Of a stretch of DNA of 64,000 nucleotides, positions 22,706-33,818 are shown in pieces; position 1 is the first letter of the stretch; each line of letters starts with the position of its first letter. The stretch is from Cycas panzhihuaensis. Taxonomy: Eukaryota; Cycadophyta. The position numbers and the translations under genes are program-made. Where the stretch lies: the NCBI GenBank assembly GCA_023213395.1, contig CM041465.1, positions 156,309,741 through 156,373,740 on the forward strand, in the 5' to 3' direction. The notes under the pieces are model-generated. The model saw only the letters and a program-made list of their open reading frames with translations. It had not been told where the DNA came from and ran no database searches.

Positions 22706-24005
22706 AATCTCCTAATTTACTTAAGGAATCTATCAATGTTTTTGCCGTAAGAGGAATGGAAGAATGTTTTAATGAAAGAATTTTTTAGATTGTGCCAGGA
22801 AGCTTCTTGGTTTTTCTCCTTATGGAGTAGCCATTATTTCCCTAGGGTGTGATAAAATAAGTGACTCCAGTTTCATTTGGGGAAACTCTATAAGATACCC
22901 AAAAGCTTTTTCACTTTTGGATATGTTTTTTCAAGCATTCACCTACCAAAAACTATGGAATGGACATTTTGTCCAAAAGTTCGAATTGTAATTAGAAGGA
23001 GGCTTGGACATCTGCCCAATTACGAAATGAGGCTGGTAAGCTAAGTATCAATACCAAGCAGGTCCTTGTAAGGCTGAAACAAAATCAAAGTCCCATCAAG
23101 ACTTAGCAAATATTCTCTTTTTTAGCCAATACTCCATGCATTGGACTAGGGGAGTTGTACCATATAATTGTTTTCCGAAGAAGAGGGCTACTTGGTCTCC
23201 AACAAAGGGACCAAATTTCCTATCTTTGGGGATGGATATCCTATCTCCTAGACAAGAATCCCTTGGGATATTTCAATGAATTCGTCCTCCCTTGTTGTGG
23301 ACTCACTACTTTTGGGGGAACTACTCTCCAATGGAGAAGACTAGTCAATGGGTGGGTGTACTTGCAGAGAGGATGAGGAAGAGTTGTTACTCTCTCCATC
23401 CAAAAAGGTTAAGAGTTGGGAAGGCAACCTACTTTGGAACCCACACTTGAAGTACAAGGAAGGTTGGGGTTTGGATTATGGTTAGGGTTGGGTAAAGGGT
23501 TAGGGTTTGGGCTAGGGTTGGAGTTGGGGCTAGTGTTAGTGTCTAGGGATAGGGGTTTTAACTCTATGACTTCCTCTATTTTCTATCTAACTAAAGGAGT
23601 ATCATCCATGCATCCATTCCCTAATACTTCTTCTACACTACCATTACAGGAAACACCAACATTCTCTGAATTATCTATTTTATTATTCATGTCATCGGAA
23701 GTACATAAAGAAAGCAAGTTACATTGGAAGGATGGAGGATTGACCTCATAGGATTCTTGCATACAATAATCTACAAATCCTTTTGCACCCTCTTCATCAG
23801 ATGAGCTAATCAAATGCAATTCTCCATAATGGTTAGATTCGAACTCAAGTGGGTTATCCATGCTAGTCACTTTTTCTGTCACATGATACAGATTAGTTTC
23901 TTCAAAAGTTGATGATGTCTCATCACTGATGATTGTTGTGCTTGAGGCATCATCTTGAATTATCTCAGTTTGATATTTCCCTTTTCTAGCATAGGGAGGA
24001 CCACT
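22706..24005 (-). pseudogene. Linker and gag-like region of D (between PR and RT)
   Basis: First a linker (23882-23583, containing GFVDYCMQESYEVNPPSFQC), then an Asn-Pro repeat (about 23545-23460), then a region collinear with F 37081-37650: QLYGTTPLVQCMEYWLKKR, ALQGPAWY.YLAYQ, and a second core with SWHNLKNSFIKTFFHSSYGK followed by NIDRFLK. The pattern Trp-Tyr...Leu, then W..L...F resembles retrotransposon gag cores. Several stops and shifts. Conservation in both D and F shows it belongs to the family. Confidence 0.75.
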
Positions 24006-24686
24006 TCACTTCCTCCATTTGACAATGTAAAGGTCACATCCTTCTAGCTCTGAAGACATTCTATTTTGTATAGTCATGGGCAGCCTAGCAATGTTGGATA
24101 GGGCACCATTCCCTTCATTGTTTCTACTGTAGTGAAGTCTACTAGCACCGATACCTGCTATGCTCACTTTAACATTGGGCAACTTCACCATTGGTTTGAC
24201 CAAAAACTCATTGGCCAACTTTAACGAATAGGCTATAACTTCCAACTTCGGGCTTCCCAATTTTTTCCATGTTGTTAAAGGTAACACATTGACTGTAGCT
24301 CCTTCGTCAACAATCATCCTGTGGAATATCACTCCCAAGATTGTGACAGTGACTGTAGGGTTGAGATTGAAAGAGGACATCATTTTTTTCGAGCTTTTAA
24401 CGAATTCTTTATATTATGGCATGCCCATTTTGATCCAATCAATTACTTGCTCAAGTGGAATAGTCAATTGTAATTGATTCACTAAGTTTTCCATTAATAG
24501 TGACATCCTCAATGCATCCTCTATTCGTAACCCTTTAAATAACTCTTCAACTTGGACTATATGTGCTTGAGGTTGTGGGGTTTCCCGAATCACTAATTCC
24601 GTCTCCTTTGGTTTAGTTTTCTGTGCATAAACATATTTTGTCACGAGTTTGCCGATAGGTAAACTCTTTTCTTCTTTTTTTACTAC
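24006..24686 (-). pseudogene. Aspartic protease of D
   Basis: TKYVYAQKTKPKETE, EELFKGLRIEDALRMSLLME and LTIPLEQVIDWIKMGMP form the leader. The protease core is MIVDEGATVNVLPLTTWKKL, with D-E-G-A where F has D-G-G-A, then SLKLANEFLVKPMVKLPNVK. One frameshift after IAGIG. Confidence 0.88.
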
Positions 24687-26394
24687 CTACTCCAATGTTC
24701 TCTTGACGGCTTCAAAATGATCCATCTCCACCCTCAGATTAGGGTAGTCATACATTACCTTCTCTTTCCCCCTAGCCTAGCTTTTTGTTTGCAACTTTAC
24801 ATTTTCACTTGATTCAGGGATTATGGTCATTAAATTTGTAACTTTGGCCTTCCCCTTACAATCCTTCGTTTGATAGTTTCTTGGCCCACAATCTTTCCAT
24901 ACAAATAGGCATTGCTCATGTGCCTTGGTCATTGGACACTCAAATTTCCAATGGCCAAATTCTAGGCATACTAGGCATCTCTCAACAGGTGTTTTCTTTT
25001 TTGCTTGGTCTGGTGCATTTCTTGTGGCATATAGGTGTTGTGTTGAATTGGGACCTTTGTCATTGCCTCTTCCCTTATAGCTTCTTCACTTTGGATTAAA
25101 ATAACAATATATGGTATTGTGGCTGTCAATGTCACATATATGACATCACTTACCTTGTTTTCTTATTGCATTGTTTTTGGGGTTCAACTTGCATTCCTTT
25201 ATGGAATGGGAGTCGTCCTCACAAATATGACACTATTTGTCCACTCGAAATTCTTTGCTCTTCTTCTTTTTTCCTTTGTCTTCCTCCTCGTTTTTATTAG
25301 TTTTCATCTTTAATCTTGCCACTTCCTTTTTTAGGGATTCCAGATCAAATTCCTCTTCTGCCTTCTCTACTTGGAAGAATGGATGATTGTAATGTTGTTA
25401 TTTTATTTCTCACAACTCTTCTTGTAATCTCAATAACAATGGATAATGTCCTCTTGTTTAAACATCCATTTCTTTTTCAAAGTCTAGAGCCAACTCTTGG
25501 GCATTCTTGAAAGATTTTAATGGGTGTGTGTATATCACTGACCTTAATTTCTCATTTAAGCCCTTGATAAAATAGTTCTTCATATTGTGATCTGTTAATT
25601 TTTTGTCTATCATGTTAGCTACAATGATTTTCATACAACTTATATAAGTTAACATTGACTCTCTAGGTCTTTACCTAATTTCTTTTAATGCAATTTCCAT
25701 AGCTTCATTATGGCAAAACTTCTAAAATCTTTCTTCAAACTCTTTCTTAACTTCTTCCCAAGATGTTGTCTTGTTTAACTCTTTGTACCATACCAACAGT
25801 ACTCCCCTCAATGAACATGCGAATCTGGCCTTAATCTCTACCTCATATGTGATCCTTTTAACATTTATCAAAATTTGAAATAGATAGACATGCTTAGTGG
25901 CATTTGAGGTGTCATTGAAGATCAACTTTCCAAATTCCCTTGAATCATCCATGTGTGGAGAATGAGGTGTTGTAATTTCTATCTCTAGTGTATCCTCTTG
26001 TTCTAGAGGTGTCACTTCATTGTCCATTACACCGAGTTTCAGCAGTGTCCTAGGTGTGCTTCCCCCAAAATTTTCTCTACCAAACAAAGGATTTTTAAAC
26101 GGCATCTTTATATGAATAATTCTAGAATTCCTAGTATTTGCATTGTTAATGGCATTGCCATTAGGAATGATTGCTTAGAGCCCTTCTCTCATGAATCCTC
26201 AAAGAACTAGTCAAATAATTCTTCCAATATGACAAAGTACTTTCCTCTACCTTTTCCTCATGATCACTTAGGTCCTTCAGGGTAGAGATGACACACACTC
26301 TTTTCTCCTTCCCCAGTGTTTCTCTTTTCTCCTTTGAAATGTCATTTTCTTCCCTTAAATTTTCTTCTTCTTCTAGAATCTCCTCCTTTTCTCT
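24687..26394 (-). pseudogene. Gag of D, main part
   Basis: Continues the gag begun at 43856 across element E. Core 26105-25458: FGKLIFNDTSNATKHVYLFQ, RFACSLRGVLLVWYKELN, SWEEVKKEFEERF, VIYTHPLKSFKNAQELALDF. Four zinc knuckles follow (about 25230-24850): CHICEDDSHSIKEC, CHICDIDSHNTIYC, CLVCLEFGHWKFEC, and a fourth that has lost its first Cys (WKDCGPRNYQTKDC). Trp codons before two knuckles are now stops. Confidence 0.9.
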
Positions 26395-26748
26395 TGTTCA
26401 GGAACATGAAATCACACAGGTATGTTCCCATCCGAAGAATCTTTAACCATACACAACAAGCAAACAAGAATACACACAGAAAACAGATACACAATACACA
26501 TGATTTACATGGTAAAACCCTTTCGAGAAAAAACCCACCACAAAAGATCCTTCTGGATCACATTTATTATTACACGATGGCTTGATACATTGAATACATA
26601 AGGCCTCAAGGTTTTTATACTCTTCCAGGAGGTGTCACCCAATTAGGGTTGTGACCTTTTGAATAAGTCGCACATTTTTGGTTAATCACCTTAGTTAAAC
26701 CACATTAACATTAACATGGTGTCTTAACAATTAACTGCCTCATTAACA
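26395..26748 (-). repeat. 3' LTR of E (354 bp)
   Basis: Plus-strand ends TGTTCAGGAACA and CATTAACA. It aligns with the split 5' LTR. An inverted repeat GGAACAT...ATGTTCC lies at its U5 end (26401-26431). A TATA-like TATAAAAACC on the minus strand lies near 26618. Confidence 0.95.
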
Positions 26749-26860
26749 TCCCGCCTTAAGGTGAATGTGGGGAGCCTGCCAACTGCAACAGTTGTGTTAT
26801 CATGAAGGCTGGAACTATCCTGTAGCTTCTTTATCCTTGTCGATACATCCCCCCTCAAGG
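26749..26860 (-). promoter_or_regulatory. Two PPT-like tracts before the E 3' LTR
   Basis: Minus-strand TTAAGGCGGGA abuts the LTR (26749-26759). A second tract CCTTGAGGGGGGATGTAT lies about 95 nt upstream (26843-26860), as in A. Confidence 0.75.
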
Positions 26861-27600
26861 ATAACGTTGGTGAGTCCTAGTCCAGTATGCATCTTTGTGA
26901 ATTGATCTTCAGGAAGTGGCTTAGTGAACACGTTTGCAAGTTGGAATCCACTTGGACAATAGTCGACCTGCAACTTCCCTGACTTGATATGTTCATGAAT
27001 GTAATGATGCTAAATCAAGATATGTTTCATACGCGCATGAAACTCCGGATTCTTCAACAGACGAATGGTACTCTGCTTATCAACAAAGATAATCGGATGT
27101 CCATTTAAAACTCCAAGAAACTCCAAGAGACCTTGCAACCATACTACTTCCTTCGCACTAGCACTGATTCCTTGATATTTAGCCTCTGTAGAAGATAGCG
27201 CCATTGTCTGTTGCTTCTTCGATTGCCACGAAACGAAACCATTACCAGCACCAAATAGGTATCCAACAGTGGATTTTTGATCGTCAGAGTCGCCTCCCCA
27301 ATCAGGATCCGTGTAGCCATGCAACCTTATCTCTTCACCTCAACGGTATTTGAGACCAAGATTGATTGTTCCCTTTAGAAACTTCAGAATCTACTTCACT
27401 ACAACCAAATGAGGCTCCTGATGATTTTGCATGTAGCAAGAAACCAATCCAACAGCGTATGCGATATTTGGTCTGGTATGAGTCAGGTAGATCAAACTCC
27501 CTACCAACTAGCGATACTTTGTGCCATCTACAGAGGGATTGGCCATATCCTTCTACAACCTTGTGCCCTTTACACATGATGTTGCAACAGGTTTGCAATT
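26861..27600 (-). pseudogene. Copia RNase H of E
   Basis: Open segment 27324-27010: MHGYTDPDWGGDSDDQKSTV, GYLFGAGNGFVSWQSKKQQT, MALSSTEAKYQGISASAKEV, ARMKHILI. Upstream connection (27598-27335) is frameshifted. Tail reads ADVFTKPLPEDQF-like sequence, ending at the first PPT-like tract. Confidence 0.9.
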
Positions 27601-28703
27601 CTGCATCCCAAACTTATCCAGTAGGTTCTTCACATACTGTGACTGCAACAACACTATCCGATCATCCATCTGTCTGATCTGAATGCTCAAGAAATAATGA
27701 AGTCTCCCGAGGTTTGTCATGTCAAATGAAGCTCCCAAATTGACTTGATTTCAGATATAGCCTTGCCACAGTCACTGCCGATGATGAAACCATCCACATA
27801 AACTATGCAAGCAACTATTAAAGTCCCTCTTCTCTTCACATATAAGTTTGGGTCAAGTTCAGAAATCTCAAAACCTTCAGCTTTCAACTTAGCATCCATC
27901 TTCTTATACCAGGCACGAGGTGCTTGTTTCAGGCCATAGATTGACTTCTTCAAATGGCAAACAAGATGCTCCTGGCCATCCTTAACGAATCCTAGAGGCT
28001 ATGACATATAAATTTCCTCCTTTAGATCTCCATTAAGGAACGCGGACTTGACGTCCATCTGGTGTAACTCCCAACCATAAGCAGCTACTAAGAAAATAAG
28101 CAAGTGGACCATTGTCATTCTGGAGACTGATGCAAACGTCTTCTCATAGTCAATTTCTTGTTTTTGTTTGAATCCTTGGGCAACAAGTCTGGCCTTGTAT
28201 TTGTCCACCTCTCCATCAGAGTGGAACTTCGTCTTATAGACCCACTTATATCCAACAAGGTTCTTCGTCAGAGGGAGTGGAACCAAATGCCACGTATTGT
28301 TCTTCAACAGAGAACCATACTCTTCCTCCATCGCAACTCTCCAACGTGGATCTCCTTTTGCCTCATCAAACAAATTAGGATCACTGGAGTTGTTAGTGTC
28401 TACCAGCAGCGTTTGACTGGCATGCTGACTTCTTGTTCTTTTATCATCAGTCAGGGTTTGCATCGCCACACCAGAATCTTCGATAGTCTTCCTTGCCCAT
28501 AAAGGTATTGAAGGACCCATTGCTAGAGGTACTTCATCTTGCAATGGCTCCTCACTATTACTTGTCCCACTTGGTCCTGCTTCCTCAGGTGTTCCAACGA
28601 TTGGCTCATCATCTTCTTCACTTGATGAATCTGGGAATGGGAGAAAGGGGGGTAAAAAGGCTCCTCGGATGATTTTTAGCATAATACGTCGATGACTCAT
28701 CAA
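27601..28703 (-). pseudogene. Copia reverse transcriptase of E
   Basis: 28703-27999 is open: AMEEEYGSLLKNNTWHLVPL, NLVGYKWVYKTKFHSDGEVD, KARLVAQGFKQ and ELHQMDVKSAFLNGDLKEE. Then SIYGLKQAPRAWYKK and VACIVYVDGFIIGSD, where the catalytic YVDD has become YVDG. FDMTNLGRLHYFLSIQI follows. The lost Asp makes this RT inactive. Confidence 0.93.
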
Positions 28704-29600
28704 ATTTTACATCCTGACTAACCACAATCTTCTCCCCCTATGGATCCCATAGTCTATAGGCTTTATTCTCAATGCAATACCCCATGAATATGCACTTCAG
28801 ACTCTTCTAATCCAATTTCTTGCGGGTATCATCTCGGATGTGGGCATATGCAATACACCTAAAAGTTTTTAAATGGCTAATGACAGGCTTTCGACTCCAT
28901 TTCTCTAAGGTCATGCTGCGAACTGCTTGAGTGGGTACCCGGTTCAAAATATAAACAGCAGTCACCACAGCTTCTGCCCAAAACTTCGGTGGTAGGCTTT
29001 TAATGTGCACCATACACCTTGCCATCTCTATCATGGTACGGTTTTTCCTTTCAGCAACACTGTTTTATTGTGGGTTATACGAGACCATAAATTCCCGTTT
29101 TATACCATGATTGTGGCAAAACTGATTGAATGCATGGTTGTCGTATTCCTTGCCATTATCACTTCTGAAAGACTTTATCTTCTTATCACATTCATTTTCC
29201 CCCATCGCTTTCCAGTCATGGAAGCAATCAAACACATTAGACTTGTTCTTCAGAAAGTAGACCCAGGCCTTCCTAGTGTAATCATCTACAAACACAAGGG
29301 TATACCAAGCTCCTGATATTGAAGGGTCAAGGAGTGGTCCCATTATATCTGAGTGCACAAACTCCAACTTCTCCTTGGATCTCCAGGCATTATCCCAAGC
29401 AAAAGGGTAGTAGTGATGCTTGCCATACATACACCCTTCACAAACACCATCTGAGCAGGAAATCGATGGCAATCCTTCCACCATCTTCAACCTCTTCAGT
29501 AGTGCAATGCTTGTATAATTAAGGTGCCCTAAGCAATTGTGCCACAGTTTACTCACGTCATCTGCACTGGCAACAGAGGCATAGGACTTCTTCTGAGATT
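28704..29600 (-). pseudogene. Copia integrase of E
   Basis: Zinc domain LWHNCLGHLNY ... CEGCMYGKHH (H-H-C-C), then core VHSDIMGP (Asp), SFRSDNGKEYDNH (Asp), and after one stop SVAERKNRTM (Glu). So the DDE triad is present. C-terminal part 29034-28807 with ILNRVPTQAVRSMTLEKW. Two stops only in about 750 nt, so this is the best preserved integrase here. Confidence 0.93.
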
Positions 29601-29989
29601 GAAATTTTTTAACAACCTAGAAGTTGTCCCTGACATATCCAGTAGCAATGACAGCAAAGTTCTACTTTGGATCCTTAATCAAGCATTTATCATCATAGAG
29701 CTCTACCTTCATGCCTTGTTTGCAGATTTCTTGGGTTGAAAGAAGGTTCAACTGCATCTTGGGTACATAGTATACCCCGATAAATTTACCTCCTGCAATG
29801 GATACTTCGCTCGATACCTTCTACCAGCAAAACGCCAGCATCTCCAAAGACAATTTCTGCACCATTATAATTTTCGGTCATCATATCAAAGTTTTGCTTC
29901 TAGTAGGAGATGTGCTTCTACACTCCAGAGTCAAGTACCCAATAATCTCTCCAATCTAACTCGGTTGATAAGGTCTATGCTCTGACGCA
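29601..29989 (-). pseudogene. Copia protease of E
   Basis: The minus frame near 29960-29610 reads the copia PR block (DWLLDSG-like start next to the gag end, then YYVPKMQL and QNFAVIATGYVRDN) with several stops. Placement between gag and integrase is the copia order. Confidence 0.75.
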
Positions 29990-30793
29990 ATGAGCAGCAA
30001 CACTCTTCCCTTTATCATCCTGGTTAACTTTGCATTTGTCACGACACTTGAATCAATAGTTCCTTTCGCGGTGACCATCCTTCTTGTAGTAATTACATTT
30101 TCCATTGAACTTCTTCTTATCTTGTGAACTTTCTCCTGACCTCTGTGTGATCGTCTCCTCCTTAGCAACCTCCTTCCTCTGAGTTTTCATGGCTAGAGCC
30201 TGACTTGAATCAGAACCTCCAAGCATTCCGTGATGTTTAAGCTTGGCATCCTCCGCTAGAATTAGGTTTTTAAGCCCATCAAATGTTTCTGCTTCCATCA
30301 CTTCGTTTCTACCATAAATGGTCTGGAAAGTGGCGAACACAACCGACAACTTCAACATGATTATTGTGAATAACAAGGCATCATTGATCGAGTTCTGCTT
30401 CAGTTCTTTTATCTTGTTCTTCAAGTCTGTTATTTTATTAAGGTAGGAGATGATGTTGTTCTCATCTTCCACACACGAATTGAGCAACTCCAACATCAGG
30501 GCAAGATATCTATTCATCTTCTTCTTCTCAAACTTATCACACAGTTTTGTCCATATTTCGTCTGGTTCATCCAGATTGTGAACCAAAGCTCTTTGGTTTG
30601 GTACCAGTGACAGTTTCAATAGTCCCACGGCCATAAATTTCTTCTCTTCGAGATGAACACACTCTTTATGGTCTAGTGGAATCGCGTCCACCTTAGCCTT
30701 GGTGATTCTCCAGAGTTGACTCACCATCAGAATGAGCTCCATATTGGCCTTCCACTCGCTGAAATTATTAACATTGAAGATAACTTTGGGCAT
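29990..30793 (-). pseudogene. Copia gag of E
   Basis: Open from ATG 30793 for 246 codons: MPKVIFNVNNFSEWKANMEL, VDAIPLDHKECVHLEEKKFM, MAVGLLKLSLVPNQRALVHN, LNKITDLKNKIKELKQNS, ending in a degraded knuckle CNYYKKDGHRERNY, where the second and last Cys are Tyr. A shares the first of these changes. A stop follows the knuckle. It is the longest intact gag of the A/E family in this window. Confidence 0.93.
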
Positions 30794-32584
30794 AATGCAC
30801 TCCAGCTCGAGAAACAGGCTTCAATATAAGTTAAACGACACCAAAACTAATGTCTTCAGGACAAAAATGCACCCATGTGTCCTCCTCTAGCTTAAGGGCA
30901 CACTCTGGAGGGCACCAAACACCGATTATGCACGCATTAAGCGAGTCACCAACTGTTTTCCCTCACAAATGGCCAACAAATGCCTTTAAATACCCTTAAA
31001 AAAGTCAAAAAATGACCCTTAAGGCACTTAAAACGGTGCTCCAAGAACAAAGGACAGCTCCACATGGCTATAATGCATGGTCTCCAAGTCAAAACACGAA
31101 AAATACTCCTCGATACACACTCAAAATGGCTCTAGGAGGCTTTGATTACTTCACACTATGAAGAAATATGATATATCAATGGTATAAAGGGCTCTTTTTA
31201 TAATCTTTCATTAAGGAGAATATGCCAAAAGGCATATTCCAAAAAGTGTGGCTTTATATGGACAGCCGCACCTCTTCACTAAACCCACGTGCTATAAGAT
31301 TTTAATTTAACATTTCAAAGATGTTACTAAGGTTGTACCTTAGTGAAAAAAAATCAAAGAAAAGTCGCCCACGTGATATGAGAGAACATGACTGCCATAT
31401 TACACTCATGGGTTGTGCACTCCAAACGGACCAGCGGCTGGTATTTGGCCTTCCAACACACCATACGGCTGGTAAACAGCTCGAATTCAGTCTAGCACTC
31501 CTTACACATGCCCAACTGACATATATATGCGCCCAACTGGTCTTAAAGGAGCCACACACACTCTAAAGTGTGCCCAATCAGTGCAAGAAGTGCCCAGTCA
31601 ACATAAATTCAGCCAGCCAGCTTTTAATGGACCCAGAAAAGTAGAAAAACGGCCCAGCCAGCTCTCAAACATGCCCAGGCATGATAATAAGAGCCCAACC
31701 AGCCTCAATATGGCTGTTCTAAGCTTATTTTGTGCACACAAGTCTCCAATATCCTCAAAAAATAGAAACTTTTCAATAAAACAGCCTTCCACTACTGTAA
31801 ACTTCAACCCAGCACTTATATTCAGATAGACACACTCTAAGGTGCGCCCAATCAACGCAGGAAGTGCCCAGTCAACATAAATTCAGCCCAACCAGCTTTT
31901 AATGGACCTAAAACAATAGAAAAATGGCACAACCAGCTCTCAAACATGCCTAGGCATGATAACAAGAGCCAAACCAGCCTCAATATGGCTGTTCTAAGCT
32001 TATTCTGTGCATGCAAGTCTCCAATATGCTCAAAAAACAGAAAATTTTCAATAAAACAGCCTTCTACTACTGTAAACTTCAACCCATCAATTATATTTAG
32101 ACAGAAAACTACCAATGCAGGCTCCAATCACGTCCACAGGTGCTACACGGAGGTTTTATAGCAAGCAATACCCCAAAACAACCTTATTTTATCGATTTTT
32201 TATGATATTTGATGAGAAATATAAAGGACTTACGTGTACACAGACTTGGCTGTCCTCATAGTCGTTGAATCACTATCAGTACATTCTTCGCTGGCTTGAA
32301 TCACTGTAATAGATTATCAACTGGCTTTGGATGACCCCCAAGGAGCTAACTCCAATCACAAATGTGGCCTTCATGCCTAAATATTGATTCCAATAAACCC
32401 TTATGCTCTGTTGAATAGTGATTTTCATTGCTTCTTCAACCACCACTGATATGCTATGCCTGCTTCTGCACGTTGCTAGAGTTGATGGACCCTCAGGACA
32501 AGTCCTAGGTTTGATGGCTTGACCCGCCAACCGGCGATCTCGCCGCTCTGCTCAACATCAAGCTTTAGCTGTGTAGAACCCTAC
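30794..32584 (-). other. Leader of E (1.8 kb)
   Basis: Long non-coding leader between PBS and gag. It contains a 274 bp tandem duplication (31557-32104) and repeated CCCAACTGG or CCCAGCCAGC words. No gene was recognised. Confidence 0.6.
31557..32104. repeat. Tandem duplication, 2 x 274 bp, in the E leader
   Basis: Unit 1 is 31557-31830, unit 2 is 31831-32104. Both begin CACACTCTAA and share long runs such as CAGTCAACATAAATTCAG and GCCTCAATATGGCTGTTC. Identity is roughly 90 percent by eye. On the minus strand each unit keeps a parallel open frame of about 85 codons. Confidence 0.9.
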
Positions 32585-32597
32585 GACTCTAATACCA
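32585..32597 (-). other. Primer binding site of E (tRNA-iMet)
   Basis: Minus-strand TGGTATTAGAGTC directly follows the 5' LTR; close to TGGTATCAGAGCC. Confidence 0.85.
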
Positions 32598-32841
32598 TGT
32601 TCGGGAACATGAAATCACACAGGTATGTTCCCATCCACATAATCTTTAACCATACACAACAAGCAAACATGAATATACACAGAAAACAGATGCACAATAC
32701 ACAGGATTTACGTGGAGAAACCCTTTTGGGAAAAAACTCACCACAAAAGATCCTTCTGGATCACATTTATTATTGCACAATGGCTTGATACATTGAATAC
32801 ACAAGGCCTCAAGGCTTTTATACTCTTCCAAGAGGTGTCAC
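32598..32841 (-). repeat. 5' LTR of E, U5-side piece
   Basis: 244 bp of the E 5' LTR. F is inserted at 32841, and the remaining 110 bp lie at 43458-43567. Confidence 0.95.
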
Positions 32842-33678
32842 TGTTGGAGCATATTGTGACACGTTGGGCTATGGGCAAACAAGAGAGAGGCTGGGTATCC
32901 TTGGATTGTGCAGGTACGAACCGTACGAAGGTACGCATGCAGCAAGAAGTGAAGAATTCAACATTCTTGGTACGTATGATAGGTGCGTACCTGGTAAAGG
33001 TACGCAACACGTATCGCACCTCCGAGGCGAGCATAAGCAAACATAAATGGTACGCACGAGAAGACCGGATGAAGGAAGCACAGGATGACATCAGACGTCG
33101 ATTTGCGCATACAAACGAGTTAAGACAGTCAATTAAGGGAACTAACCAATGGTTAGGAAGAGGTACGCTTGATTGAAAAGGTACGGTTATGACAAACAGT
33201 CATAACCCTTCAGCCAAAGGACACCAAAGGAGCGTATTTAAGAGGCTTCCCAAGGACCATTCGGTGAGGGTGAGAGCCAAGTATTCTAGTACGCATTGGT
33301 ACGGGGACTAGTACGCATGACAGCAGCCTAAGCCGTGTATTTTGGATGGGTACCTCCTGGGTACGCATGTGACAGAGTGAATGTATGAGGCTAGAATGCA
33401 TAGGGAATGCATTCCAGCACCTTGTGTAAAAGAACTTGTTGCTTAATAAAATAAGAGTTGCGTGGAAATTGTGGATTCTCTGTGTTTGCAAGGATTGAAT
33501 GTTAAATAGGTGCTGATCTACTGTCATGCCGTTGTGCTATAATCATGTGGAAACATTAATAAATCTGTGTGATCTATGTGGATGATGATGTTGATTGTGT
33601 CCTAAACTAGATCAGAACTTTGTGTTACCTTGACAAGTGTATTGATCTCATAAGGGGTGTGAAATATATAAATCAACA
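32842..33678 (+). repeat. 5' LTR of F (837 bp)
   Basis: TGTTGGAGC...AATCAACA; about 90 percent identical by eye to 42613-43452. TATA-like TATTTAAG at 33235-33242, AATAAA at 33445-33450. I count twelve GTACG words. A perfect 9 bp inverted repeat lies at 33185-33207. Confidence 0.97.
33185..33207 (+). promoter_or_regulatory. 9 bp inverted repeat upstream of the F TATA box
   Basis: GGTTATGAC - AAACA - GTCATAACC, about 30 bp upstream of TATTTAAG. The 3' LTR keeps it with a loop change only (42958-42980). Could be a protein binding site or an RNA hairpin; its role is inferred. Confidence 0.6.
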
Positions 33679-33679
33679 T

Positions 33680-33692
33680 TGGTTCCGTTGCC
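33680..33692 (+). other. Primer binding site of F (tRNA-Glu type)
   Basis: TGGTTCCGTTGCC, one base after the LTR, is complementary to a 3' end GGCAACGGAACCA as found in plant tRNA-Glu. D has TGGTTCTATTGCC at the same position. Confidence 0.75.
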
Positions 33693-33818
33693 TACGTCCA
33701 TTGAGGAGGGACAGGGACCAGGAGTTTTAAAAGGAGGAATGTGTAAAGGACAGAGGACCCTAGCTGTCATCGTGATGGCAGGTCGTAACTAAGCCTCCGA
33801 CAGCCAGGGGACCTTCCA
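33693..33818 (+). other. Leader of F
   Basis: 126 nt between PBS and the gag ATG, collinear with D 43857-43982. It includes a CCTCCGACAGCCAGGGGACC segment shared in part with D. Confidence 0.6.

Noticed and set aside
23460-23545. Telomere-like tract (degenerate TTAGGG/TTTAGGG words)
   Set aside because: Read on the D coding strand it encodes an Asn-Pro repeat in frame with the protease-to-gag-like linker, at the place where F encodes a Ser-Asn rich linker. The AACCCT words are codons, not telomere DNA.
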